From Crocodylus rhombifer (taxonomy: Eukaryota; Chordata; Crocodylia; Crocodylidae), in assembly GCA_038503035.1 (NCBI GenBank), contig JAVSML010024246.1:1201258-1265257 (forward strand): a stretch of 64,000 nucleotides of DNA, read 5' to 3'. The notes under the pieces are model-generated. The model was not told the origin of the DNA. It was given only the letters and a program-made list of their open reading frames with translations, and ran no database searches. The position numbers and the translations under genes were made by a program. Shown piece after piece: positions 34,794 through 45,386 of the stretch. The number at the start of each line of letters is the position of its first letter. The stretch's first letter is position 1.

Positions 34794-35880
34794 AGGCCTG
34801 TGTGAGTAGGGAAGTGTTCAATTTGGATTCAGATTTGGCCAGTTCAGAACACAGTGATTTGATTCAGAGATTCAGATCATTGTCCTGAATCAATTTGACC
34901 AAATCAGCTTCAGAAGATTTGGCACTGATTTGGAGAGATTTGGCCATAGACCATAAAGGGGAATCACTGAAATACCTATAACTCCATTATTTATTGGCAG
35001 ATTTGGATGAAAATAGCAGGGATGATAGCCCCTTCTGAGGCCATGAAACCTGCTAGGTTTCAAGGAGGTAGGTTTAGGGGTTTCTGGGAAACTGTACCTC
35101 AAGGTGCTGAAAGCAAAACTCATGACATGTCTGACTGTGTGTGTGTTAAGGCACAGCAGGATGAAAACTGCAGGCATGGTAGCCCCTTCTGAGGCCATGA
35201 AACCTGCCAGGTTGCAAGGAGACAGGTGCAGGGGTTTCTGGGAAACTGCATCTCAAGGTGTTGACAAACACAACTCATGATGTGTGACTTCGTGTGTGTG
35301 TTAAGGCACAGCGTGGTGAAAACTGCAGGCATGGTAGCCCCTGTTCTCACCCTCACAATTCCACTGCAACCAGTAAGCCTCAGGCCTCTCAAAGATCTTA
35401 CAGGTCTGGCTTTCCCCAGCCAGGACTGTCCGGTGGCTGGAGGTTATCAGGTGCCTCCTGCTCCTACCTTCCTTTCACCAGTGACATTTGCAGTCCTGGC
35501 ATTTCCTGGGGCTGCTGAGCCACTGGCAGTCCTACCCAGGCCTCCCTATCCTGGTAGGGTGCAGTTTTAGGTCATTCCCAGGGTGATGTGAGGCCTCCTC
35601 CCCATTTAGCCCCAGTTCTTATATCTCCAAGTTCTTCCTGGTGTGAAAGCTAAGCAGGGAGATGTTATTCCTCTGCTGACTGTGCTGGTGAGAAACTAAA
35701 CTGCTGCCTCCATCTCTGAGACTGGGGCCTTAAATGGCTGCTCTATCCTGCCACATACATCGCCCCTTGTACAGGCATGAGGTAGGCCTGCCAGGTTTCA
35801 GGCAGAGTGATGCAGGAGTTTCTGTGAAACTGCACCTCAAACTGCTGAGAGTAAAACTCATGTCACTTGTGTGTGTTAAG
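34794..35880. repeat. ~154-bp tandem units in hAT arm
   Basis: The unit contains GGTAGCCCCTTCTGAGGCCA, AAACCTGCCAGGTT, TTTCTGGGAAACTGCA and ACTCATGACATGTCTG, ending in GTGTGTGTTAAGGCACAGC. The anchor GAAAGCAAAACT occurs at 35109 and, diverged, at 35263 and 35847; the last interval becomes about one unit once the 419-bp insert is removed. The same unit, diverged, builds both arms of 39920-41423. Confidence 0.75.
35343..35761 (-). mobile_element. LTR-like insertion with GCCCCT target duplication
   Basis: This 419-bp block interrupts the third tandem unit. GCCCCT lies at both edges (35337-35342 and 35762-35767). Its reverse strand shares ATGACCTAAAACTGCA and CCCCAGGAAATGCCAGG with the insertion at 59129-60613, so both come from one LTR-like family. 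No coding frame is present. Confidence 0.55.
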
Positions 35881-36606
35881 GGGTGTAGGTTGTAGCCATG
35901 TTGGTCTAAGGACATATTCCAGACGAGGTTCTTGGGGCCAATCTGATATCTTTTATTAGACCAACTGAAGAGTTGGAGAAATTCTTCTTTACAAGCTTCT
36001 AGGTTTAAAAACCCGTTGGCAGGCTGAGGAAGCATCTAGTTGTGGGGGGTGTGCTCTTCTTGGATGGAAGGAATAGTAAAGAAGCCAGAGGATGGCATGC
36101 AATGCAGGCAAGAAAGCCAGTCGGTGAAAATGGAAATGGAGGCGTCAGGGGGTGAGAGACAGGCTGGGGTTGGGGGAAAGGGGGATGTAGCTGGTAAAAG
36201 TGGAGAGGTACCTGCTTCCTGGGGAGTCAGATGTCCAGGAGGTTGTAGTGTGTTATAAATCCAATGTCTATATTGAGTCCATGAGTTTCTGTATCTAGGA
36301 GGTTGATGAAGTGAAGTTCATAGACCCATCTGTTAAATGTGGTTTGTAAATTCAAACAAGCACTGAACCTTGCTAACCTCATTACCAGAAGCCAACTTTC
36401 TACAGGCCAAAACACACCAAATGGATCCAGACCATGCCATGACAGGACATGCAAAACATGTCAACATATCTCCAGTACCCCCACCAACTGCATACCAGAA
36501 TCTATCAAAGACAAGAATACCCAACTACCTGTAGGGGAACATTTCTCACAAGAAAACCATTCTGCTTCCAGTCTCTCAGTCCTGATCCTCAAAGGGAATT
36601 TACACC
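35880..36606. mobile_element. Penelope-like (Neptune-type) element, internally inverted
   Basis: On the - strand, 36340-36227 encodes LLDTETHGLNIDIGFITHYN, the typical end of the GIY-YIG endonuclease protein. The 3' UTR follows, with TTGGTCTAATAAAAGATATC and the terminal AACATGGCTACAACCTACA near 35886. On the + strand, 36345-36606 encodes LANLITRSQLSTGQN, CKTCQHI and VGEHFSQENHSASSLSVLIL, the preceding linker and endonuclease part. The two halves therefore point away from each other, with a junction near 36340. Confidence 0.7.
36339..36606 (+). pseudogene. Penelope-like linker and GIY-YIG endonuclease remnant
   Basis: The fragment shows the SRPCHDRTCKTCQHI Cys-rich linker that precedes the GIY-YIG endonuclease in Neptune-type elements, and the segment GEHFSQENHSASSLSVLILK that lies after the catalytic core. 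The core between them, which should carry GIY, YIG and the catalytic Arg, is missing: the text goes straight from IPESI to KDKNTQLPVGEHF. The endonuclease is therefore inactive. The C-terminal tail is encoded on the opposite strand at 36227-36340. Confidence 0.65.
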
Positions 36607-37427
36607 CACTTTTCAGGCCATCCAAGGTATCCCTGACTATGAGGTGCAGCTTGTGTGGATGCCAACGAAGTTGGCATCATAGACTGCCTTGACCATATTG
36701 GCCTCATTGTTGGTGACCATGAACCCATGGGTGATCTCACCCTGCCCAACAAGCCACCCCTGCACCATGCAGTTCATGGCTACCATGATCTCCGTTCCCG
36801 TGTGGGACTCATCCATCACCTTGGCTTGAAGGAGAGCTGACTGATCACACCAGTGCCCTGTGAGGGAGAGGTAGGCATGATCTCCACCCCGGCTGCTTCA
36901 GATGTCAGAGGTAAAGTGCAAGGCTACCTGTGGTCTTGCACTGCTCCTCCCTCAAATACTCCCTGCATGCCTTATACAGGGACGGCACTGTCCTGCTAAA
37001 GGTGGTGCATGCAAAGGTGGTGCGTGCGAGCACTTGGTAGGATGGGGCCATAAGTGCCATGAGCCACCTGAACCCCGGCCACTCAACTAAGGAGAAGGGC
37101 TGGCCATCCAGAGCAAGCATTTCCCCAATGCTCTGAGTGACCTTGCTTGTCCTTGCAATCATCTCCAGCATGTGTTATCTGCAGCTTGCCCTCACTGCTC
37201 CAGGGTGGCCTGCCTCTGCTTTGTGGGGATGGGGGCTTTGGAATGAGAGGGGAACTCCTTTTGGGCATGCTCTGATTGGTGCTAGGCTGAGCAGGAACAA
37301 GGGCAAGGGGGTACTGCCTCCTGAGATGCAGCAGCATCACTATGGTGGTGAAGTGTTTCACCTCCTTTTCCCAGCTGATCTGCCTTTGGCAGTGCTGGCA
37401 GATTGCATACTTGGGATCATCTTCCAC
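36607..37427 (-). pseudogene. hAT transposase with BED finger, decayed
   Basis: hAT transposases cut and paste the element and bind its ends through an N-terminal BED zinc finger. From Met at 37427 the frame gives DDPKYAICQHCQRQ...VMLLHLRRQYP, a BED finger whose final His looks replaced by Tyr. After a frameshift, 37171-36905 gives TQSIGEMLALDGQPFSLVEW and a stretch ending SYQVLARTTF...LYKACREYLREEQ, a conserved hAT block (DxxPFSxVE). After another shift, 36819-36637 gives MMDESHTGTEIM...GFMVTNNEANMVKAV, where the expected catalytic Asp lies (TDN in the family) but TNN is seen here. The C-terminal dimerisation region is absent because the Penelope-like element follows at 36606. Confidence 0.7.
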
Positions 37428-37999
37428 CTCAAAATGATCTCACACTACCCTACCCCCCACTTCTGGGTTGAGGGTGGGGATCCTGCTTTATCCCCCTCCT
37501 CAGCAGGCTGAGGCACAACAACAGGGGGAGCTGACTCAGCTGAGCCACTTGCCTCCACAACTTCAACTTAAACCTCAACCTCCTCTGAGGTGCTTTCCAG
37601 AAAAGAAGACCTGGCTCTAGGGGAACTTTGAGGGGTGTGGAACACGAACTCAGATTTCCCCTCAGTCCCCAGAATTTCTTTTGCTAGGGCACCTCTGCTT
37701 CCAGATCCAGCTCCTCCTCTGGCACTGGGAGGCTCACTCTGGGAGATGAAATTGGGGTGGAGGAGACTGCCATGCTGGTGCTGGTGGCTATTTCTGGTGC
37801 TAGTGGAGACGGTGCAGGTGCAGGGGCAGGTACTGCTCCCACCTCCTTGCTCCTACTGGCAGGAGAAGACTCATTGCTTCCAGGAAAGAGGATGCATCTA
37901 TGTTGGGGGGGGGGGGCGGGGCTTGCAGCTCTCCCCCTATCCCCTCCATCCCCTCCTCTACCCCTGCCAGAAGACCTGGCACCTGCATCTCCAGCATGC

Positions 38000-38300
38000 C
38001 TCATATTAATTTTCCTGTGCTGGAAAATGTGCCTGTGTGTGTGCAGCTGTACTATCTCTTCTTCTGTGTGTAACTAACTAATAATATCTCTTCTTCTTTT
38101 CTGATTACTGTATGTGTCTGACTACTTCTTCTCTGTTGTGTTTACTGTATGTGTGTGTAATTATAATGTTAATATTTCTTCCCTGATTACTGTATGTGTC
38201 TAATATCTCTTCTTCTCTGTTTACTGTATGTGTGTAATTAATAATATTAATATCTCTTTTCTTCTTTGTGTATGTGTGTGAGTGTGTGTAATTTATGTGC
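38000..38300. repeat. TG/AT-rich simple repeat
   Basis: Imperfect repetition of TCTCTTCTTCT, TTACTGTATGTGTGT and AATTAATAAT blocks. No gene is supported. Confidence 0.7.
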
Positions 38301-39284
38301 TTTCCTGCAGAGTGATGGATCACATTGCCAGGGAAAACACAGCTTTCTTTTAAAGTGTGTGGGGGGGAGAAAAATAACAAGAACAGATAAGAGGTTTGTG
38401 CTGGAAGAATAAGTTGAAAAAAAAATGGTTTGGATAGGGATAAGTAGAGGGATTTTAGGCAAGGGTAATTAGTAAGCTGTAGCCAATCCTTTCCAGGAAC
38501 AAAAACTAGCAGGAGACTGACTAGGAAGCCAAGCCAGTCCAGTAGTACCTTTCAGGCACTGTTGCTCAGGCAGAAACAGCTCACAAAAAGGACAGAAAGG
38601 CTACAGACAGAGGCTTATATGCTGTTCCTATATCCCTCCCCCAGAGCACTGTGATTGGAAGGAGACTCAGGGAAGGATCACAGTCACTGATCAGCTACAG
38701 ATGTAAGTCTTCCCCCCCGGTCTCCCTCCCTCTTCTGTTTCTGTTCCCCTGAAAGACTGCCTTCCGAATCTCCAAATTACTTGTGGCTGGACTCTGATGA
38801 GGGTGGGTTGCCAGGAGCACATACCTCTAGTGTTTTGAAGTCTATACCTGCTCCCAGTAACTTTCCAGGTGCAGTTCAAGGTGTTTGTTTTGACCTGTAC
38901 GGCCCTAAATGTATAGGTCGAAACCATACCTATCCTAAGTATCATGATAAAACCATACAATAAGTATCATGATAAAACAAAGCTTCCTAGAACAATTGGC
39001 CAAGGTAAAACTAAAACATGTTGGAGATGGTCTAACTTGCCATAATAAATTGAAATCTAACATGAAAAAAATCATGCATGTGTATTTCATTATGCAACTA
39101 GCCTAGAGAAATGGCAATTTTTCATAACATTCTGTAACATGTATGTAAACAACTTGTAATATGTACAAGCACCCTAAAAGGCTGAATTTTCCTTTATGCT
39201 TCATCATGGTCCCTAGGGTCAGCTGAGCACCATCTCCTACAAGTACCCACAGTAAAGTAAGCCCATTTGATGAAAAAATGGGGA
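38301..39284. other. unique stretch
   Basis: Could include the 5' flank or right end of the hAT element, but no terminus matching TAGGSCTGTGTGAG was found. No gene was seen. Confidence 0.3.
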
Positions 39285-39606
39285 AGATACCTCTCCACAG
39301 TCTCTCTTTAACTCTGGAACTCCCTCCGTCTAAGTACCTGCCAGAGTCCACATCTTTCAGGAAACATGTAAGACCTTCCAGTTTGGGTGGGCATTTAGCA
39401 AACAAAGCTGGGCTGGGATATTGTTTAGGGCATTTTATGTTGACATTCTAGTTTCCTTGTAAGCGGTTTTGTTCTCTTCTCACTCTCCTGTTTAATAAAG
39501 TATCTTTTTCTCTTACTGTAAACTCCGTTCTCTTATTGTAAGCTTCCCCAAGCATTTGTTGGGACCAGTGGCATATAAATTGAGTGAATGAATAAATAAA
39601 TAAATT
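39285..39606 (+). mobile_element. ancient LINE 3' tail (L2/L3 type)
   Basis: The translation around 39310-39370 reads LWNSLPPSKYLPESTSFRKH, the WNSLP...F(K/R)xxL end of L2/L3/CR1-group ORF2. The sequence then has a long UTR and ends in AATGAATAAATAAATAAATT, a typical short-repeat tail. It is heavily diverged. Confidence 0.6.
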
Positions 39607-39919
39607 CACCTCACCATTTCACAAACACTCAGGAGATTCAACTAAGATTTCCATTTATGATACAAAATCCACAGAGGCTAGTACAGGTATGAATTTTCCA
39701 ATCTCTTGCTACTATTTGTGTATGCTTAACAATACAAAACCTGGCACCTCACTAACATTGGGTATATTATCTAATTAAACCTCTGTATTACATTCTGGGA
39801 CAGCAGATAAACTCAGTCCTGTGAACAGCAAAAAGTAAAAAATCATTAGCCCAGCCCCTTAAAAAATGATCATATTGGCTTAAAAAACATGAGGTTTAGG
39901 AAGGAAAACTCGTATTTGG

Positions 39920-41423
39920 ATAGGGCTGTGTGAGGCTTTGGACAGAGCTTCAGATCTGGAGAAGCTTCGGACAATTCGGGGTCTGAAGCAGCACATCTGG
40001 GTTGAAGCACTGGCCTTGTTAGGCTTCACGAAGCAGTTCGGAGCTCCCAAAGAGCTTTGGAGCCGCCTCAGAGATCCGGCCATATGGTATAATGGGGAAA
40101 AAATAAAATATCTATAACTTCGTTGCTTTATGTCCAATTTGGATGAAATTTTCAGGGATGGTAGACTCTTCAGAGAGGATGAAGTCTGCCAAGTTTCAAG
40201 AAGATCAGTGGAGGGGGGGAACAACACCCCAAATTCTTGAAAGCAAAACTCATGTCATGTCTAGGCATTACAACATATCGGGTCGAAAACTGGGAGTGGT
40301 AGCCTATGCTGAGGCCACAAAGCTGCCAAGTTTCAAGAATCTCAATTTAGGGGCTTGGGGGCAACTGTACTCCAAATTCTTGAAAGCAAAACTCCTGTCA
40401 TGTCTATGCTGGTGTTACAACATGGGGGTCAAAATTGCAGGGGTGGTAGCTCTTACTGAGGCCACAAAGTCTGCCAAGTTTCAAAAAGATTGGTGGAGGG
40501 GGTTGGGGGGAACTGCCCCTCAAGCTGTGGGCAAGCTAAATTCGTGCCATGGGTGCTTGTGGGACTGTCTCTGTCCTGGGGCGGGGAGGGAAAACACTAC
40601 TACAGGCCTGGCAGCTAAGCTACTGTGTTACCAGTTACCAATCAGTCAGGGACCAGGGACTCAGGGACCAGCTCAATACACAGGACCTAGCTACTACATA
40701 AAAACTTAACGAGCATCAATTAGCACCTACAAAACCAAGCTAAGGAGAGGAAAGAATCAATACAGACAATCAGCTGCCCCAAGACAGACACAGTCTTGGC
40801 ACAAGTTTTGCTTGTCAGCAGCTAGGGGTGCAGGGCCCCAGAATCCCCCTGCACCAATCTCCTCCACAGCTGGCAGGCAGTGTGGCCTCAGCAGGGGCCA
40901 CCATCCCTGCAGCTGTCACCCCGCTGTGCCTTAATGCATGCAGTGTCACCCAAGGCACAGTTTTGCTTGTCCACAGCCTGGGGTGCAGGTCCTCCCAAAC
41001 CCCTGCACCAATCTTGAAACTTGGCAGGCTTTGTGGACTCAGTAAGAGCTACCAGCCCTGAAGTTTTGACCCCCACCCCCATGTTGTTAACACACAGCCG
41101 TGACATGAGTTTGGCTTTCAATAATATGGGGTACAGTTCCCCCCAAATCCCTGCACTGATCTTTCTGACATTTGGCAGATTTCATGCAGAGGAAACAATC
41201 TCTGCAAGTTTTATCCAAATTGGACAAAAAACAAAAAAGGTTTTAATTTAATTGATTCTCCATTATACCCTATGGTCGGATCTCCGAGGCGGCTCCGAAG
41301 CTTCAGAGCTGCTTCAGCTGGATTGAGGCAGAAACCTGGTCTGGAACTCTATATCGGATCATGGCCATCCAAAGTGGCTGGATCTGAAGCTGGATTGGAT
41401 TGCTGTCGACTCGCACAGGCCTA
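39920..41423. mobile_element. foldback hAT element with tandem-unit arms
   Basis: The ends TAGGGCTGTGTGAG (39920) and CTCGCACAGGCCTA (41410-41423) are inverted. Octamers TATTTGGA (39912-39919) and TATTTGGG (41424-41431) flank it, the 8-bp duplication expected for hAT. The left arm holds about three ~145-bp units (anchors at 40239, 40382 and about 40530), and the right arm holds the same units inverted. For example, GCCAAGTTTCAAAAAGATTG (left) pairs with CAATCTTGAAACTTGGC (right). A short non-repeated centre (about 40560-40820) has no transposase. It is a non-autonomous relative of the element starting at 34794. Confidence 0.85.
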
Positions 41424-42358
41424 TATTTGGGGTAGTTTTCATCTATCTTCTGAAATTTTGAACATTTCAGGTGCATTTAGGTGAGATTTTTTTCAGATGT
41501 TTCTTTGTCACTACAAAGATTCATAAATGTTAAGGCTGGAAGGGACCTCGGAAGCTCATCGGGTCCAGCCCCCCTGCACCAGGCAGGAAAGACAACTGGG
41601 GTCAGGTGACCCCAGCAAGGTGACTATCCAGTCTCCTCTTGAAGATTTCCAGGGTATTGAACCACCTCTAGAGGGAGTTTATTCTACAGTCTGGACACCC
41701 TAGTTGTGAAGTAGTTTTTCCTAATGTTGAGCCTGAAATGCTCATCCAGGAATTTGTGGCCATTACTCCTGGTTTTCCCCAAGGGTGCCCCGGTGAACAG
41801 TTGTTCACTGAGCCCTTGATATACCCCCCGATATAGTCGTAAGCTGCTACCAAGTCCCTTCTCACCCTTCTCTTTTTCAGGCTGAAGAGTCACAGGTCCC
41901 TCTGCCTTTCCTCATATGGCATGCTGTGCAAATCTGATCATATGGGAGGCCCTCCTCTGGACTCTCTCAAGCTCTACCACATCCTTGTTAAAGTGCAGTG
42001 CCCAGAACTGGATGCAGTACTCCAGCTGTGGTCTCCCCAATGCTGAGTAGAGTGGAAGAATTACTTCCTTGCTTTTGCTGGAGATGTATCAACTGATGCA
42101 TGCCAGAGTATTATTTGCCTTGATGGCTACAGTGTCGCACTGATGGCTTGTGTTCATACTGTGGTCTATTATTACCCCAAGGTTCCTTTAATTCACGGTG
42201 CTGGTCAGTTTGGCACCACCAAGCTTGTAGGTGTGTAGGGGATTGTTCATCCCTAGGTGGAGCACTTTACACTTCTTGATGTTGAACTTCATCTGGTTCT
42301 GATCCACCCAACTTGCCATCCTGTCCAGGTCCACCTGTATCTGTAGCCTGTTACCTCT

Positions 42359-44100
42359 CAGCTCCATGTTCTTGGGGAAGCCTGGCACAGGATGCAGCCT
42401 ATGTGACTCACAAAGAACTCTCCCCCTCCCCACCTCTGCCTTAATAAGAACTGATTAGAGGAAGAGCTTACAGAATACAAAGAAGATGCTGTGGGAGACG
42501 CACCTAAAGCCCTCCAGACAAGGGTGACAAGAGTGAAGCAACTCCCCTGGTCTCATTTGCATCCAAGATGGAACCAGATGACAACTCATTTAAATGGGAG
42601 ATTGGACAGCCATGCGCCTTCATTAGCATTCAGGATGGAGAACAGAGATTCCAGGGCAAGGACCGCACTGAATTCTGGGATCAGAAAAGCAGGGGAGCAC
42701 TGCATGATGGGGAATCCTTGCTCCAAATGCTAATCAGCCCATGTCTACACACACCAGCTCAGCATTTATCAGACCAACTCTAGTAATGACTCCTCTATTG
42801 GTATCCAAAATGCTGAATCTTCCTGTCTGTATTGTAAACTCCCTCAGAGTAATGCCACTTATAGCCAGCAGTGATCAATTCCTATTATCCAGCATATGAG
42901 CCATTGTTTACCTCTAAACAAACCTAGTGTCCTCCCTTGAGCCATTGTTAGTTCTCTACAAAAACCCTTACCCAAGCTCAAGTGTCTGTCCTGGTACTTG
43001 GATCCAACGCTGCACCAGTTCCACTCCTTTTCTGCTTGGAATCTCTCCCTTGATCGTGCTGAGGCCTCTGCCTGTCTGCCAGCTCCAACAACACCTGGGA
43101 ACCCTGACTGAGTGGTTCGCTGAGCGGTGAGATCACAACTCTCTCCCTCTCTCTGTGCCTTCAGGATCCTAACTTTTATTTTCTTACTCCAGGCACAGCT
43201 TTCTAAACTTGACTTTTGCTAATCAAACTCAAGCTAGACTTCCCCAAAAACCTAATCAAAACTATATAATACCTTAACTGTTTATTTCTCTCTCTCTTGT
43301 ATGGCCATTACTGGTATCATCATAAGTTCATATACCTGGCAATAAATAACTTATGGTCAAGCTGGTTGCTATACTTTCGTTCTGAACCTCACCTACTCCT
43401 TCTTCCCTTTGACCTCCCCATTTGTTCTGCAGCAACGCTTCTTTTACCTAAGCCAAAGATCCCTGTAATGCCCAAAACCACAGTGGGGTCTGCTCATCAA
43501 GGCGGTTACTACTAGGACCATTGTGACAAGAGATTGGGACGTGTTGAGTTTTGAGGTGCATGAGGGTATCAGCTGAAAGTGCTAATCGGACCCAGCCTGC
43601 TCTCAGACATACTCTGTTAGCGTGTGTGTATGTGTGTCTAACTGCATTTATTATTGTCCTAATGAACTGAGTTCAAGGCACATGAGGGTGTCAGCCTGTC
43701 AGTGCTGAATAGTCTAGCCTGACTCCAAAGTGCTCTGTTAACGTGTGTGCTTGTGTCTGATTGCATTTTATTGTTGCCCTGATGAACTGAGTTCAAGGCA
43801 TATGAGGGTGTTAGCCTGTCAATGCTAAATAACCCGGCCTGGCTCAGGCATATCCTGTGTGTATATGTGCGTACATGTGTTTGACTGATTTGGTGGCTGG
43901 AGGAACCCAGCCCCAGTGAAACTGAGTCCTGCAAGATAGCTCCATTGGGGGTGAGGACTTGCAGAAGGGAGAGATACAGCTCCATATAGAAACACAAGTA
44001 ACACAAGCAGCACACTGATAGAATTTCAGAGACCACCAGAAATGTACCCCTAATAAATGAGCACTCCCCAAAGTGATGGGCAAATCTGGTAACAAGCTTA
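42359..44100. mobile_element. LTR-retroelement-like insertion in CR1
   Basis: The block sits between two halves of one CR1 codon neighbourhood, with a possible short TCT duplication. It has LTR-like traits on the + strand: a TATA-like TACAAAAACCC near 42958, AATAAATAA polyadenylation-like strings (43340), and a TTTGGTGGCTGG stretch near 43888 that loosely resembles a primer-binding junction. No gag, pol or env frame is readable. Three 120-bp tandem units lie at 43556-43900. Confidence 0.4.
43556..43905. repeat. three ~120-bp tandem units
   Basis: TGAGGGTNTCAGC begins the units at 43561, 43683 and 43803 (periods 122 and 120), and GATGAACTGAGTTCAAGGCA-type text ends the first two. A TG-rich patch recurs in each unit. 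Confidence 0.85.
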
Positions 44101-44276
44101 TCTTCAAGCATGACCACGCTTCCCATAATTTGGTGTCGTCCGCAAACTTGGCCAATGAGCTCTTCACCCTGACATCCAAATCATTGATAAAGATGTTGAA
44201 AAGCATTGGGCCAAGCACTGACCCCTGAGGAACACCAATGGTCACTTCTTGCCAGGATGACACAGATCTCTGGGTC

Positions 44277-44720
44277 CTACCCAATAGTCAGCTTCCTACC
44301 CACCTGTCTTGCAGTTAAGCTCACAATCAAAGGCTTTTTGAAGTCGAGGTATACAGTGTCAACCTCCTCTCTCTTATCCAGGTGGTGAGTTACCTGATCA
44401 TAAAAGGAGAAGAGGTTGGTAAGACAGGACCTACCTGCAACAAAGCCATGATGGCTGTCATTCAGAATTCTACCTTTTGCAATCCTATCGCACATAGACT
44501 CTTTAATGATTTTTTCCAGGATTTTCCCTGGCATAGAAATTAGGCTAATTGGCTGATAGTTGCCTGGGTCCTCCCTCCTGCCCTTCTTGAAGATGGGAAC
44601 AATACTGGCCATCTTCCAGTCTTCAGGGACCCCTCCAGAGTGCCACAAGTTTTGGAAGGGCTTCGCCAGGGGTTCCACAATGGCTTTGGCTTGCTCCTTC
44701 AGGACTCGGATGAAGTTCAT
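44277..44720 (-). pseudogene. CR1 reverse transcriptase fingers-palm fragment
   Basis: The frame carries GGVPEDWKMASIVPIFKKGR, the NYQPISLIS box (consensus R is Q), HGFVAGRSCLTNL and the palm segment VDTVYLDFKKPL. The usual AFD after LDFKK is lost, so the first catalytic Asp region is damaged. The frame then shifts, and the FADD box is on a different frame at 43844-44284. It belongs to the CR1 at 41511-46290. Confidence 0.8.
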
Positions 44721-45386
44721 TTGGTCCTGCTGACTTATATATGTCTAATTTTTTTTAAAAGATCACACACCAGTTCTATGGCAATAGTAGGAAGGTGGTC
44801 ATTCCTACTCTGCTTACTCTGTACCCTATCTGGCATGATTTTCCCCTTGACCCAGTGAAATACTGAAGCAAAGTAGCCATTCAGGAGTTCAGTTTTCTCC
44901 TGAGTTGTGGTAACTAGCTGTCCTAAGTTGCTGAGCAATGGCCCCACACTCCCATTTGTTTTCCTCCTGTTGCCTACGTACCTAAAGAAGGACTTCTTGT
45001 TGTCCTTGATTCCTGTTGCTAATTTAAGTTCAGTCACCACTTTAGCCTTTCTAATCTGTTCCCTACAAGTGCAGGGCATTGTTGAGTAGTCCTTCTTGGG
45101 GCCTGTCCCAAGCTTCCATTGTTTGTACACCTTTTTCTTCTTTTTTAAGAGGACCATGATTTCCTTGTTTAGCCAAGATGGCTTCCCAGCCCTTCTGCTA
45201 CCTTTCCTCCACATGGGAATGGACTTCTTTTGCACCTAAAGGATTGTGTCCTTAAGGAACGACCATTCTTCATGCACTCCTTTTGCCTTCAGTCCCTGGT
45301 CCCACAGCACTTCCCCTACTAGTGACCTGAGATTGTTGAAATTTGCTTTTTTTGAAGTCCAAAACTTCAACCCTGCTATCTGATTT

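Larger units (their letters stand above)
34794..38000 (-). mobile_element. hAT transposon with tandem-unit arm and decayed transposase
   Basis: The left terminus TAGGCCTGTGTGAGTAGGG (34794) matches the terminus of the foldback element at 39920. It leads into about 150-bp tandem units (aligned anchor words at 35109, 35263 and 35847). An LTR-like insert (35343-35761) and a Penelope-like element (about 35880-36606) interrupt the arm, and a - strand transposase remnant follows (36607-37427). No right terminus was found, so the right boundary given is a guess. Placing the transposase and the arm in one element is an inference from adjacency and from hAT identity of both. Confidence 0.55.

Noticed and set aside
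37684..38004. 106-codon Pro/Ala/Ser-rich - strand frame as N terminus of the hAT transposase
   Set aside because: The composition could fit a linker, but there is no homology and intervening stops separate it from the BED finger.
43556..43905. Tandem repeats considered as a CRISPR-like array
   Set aside because: Units are 120 bp with no short repeat-spacer pattern, and the genome is clearly eukaryotic.
42359..44100. Claim of a definite endogenous retrovirus
   Set aside because: No protein domain and no clear TG...CA borders. Only LTR-like signals were seen, so it is kept as a weak call.
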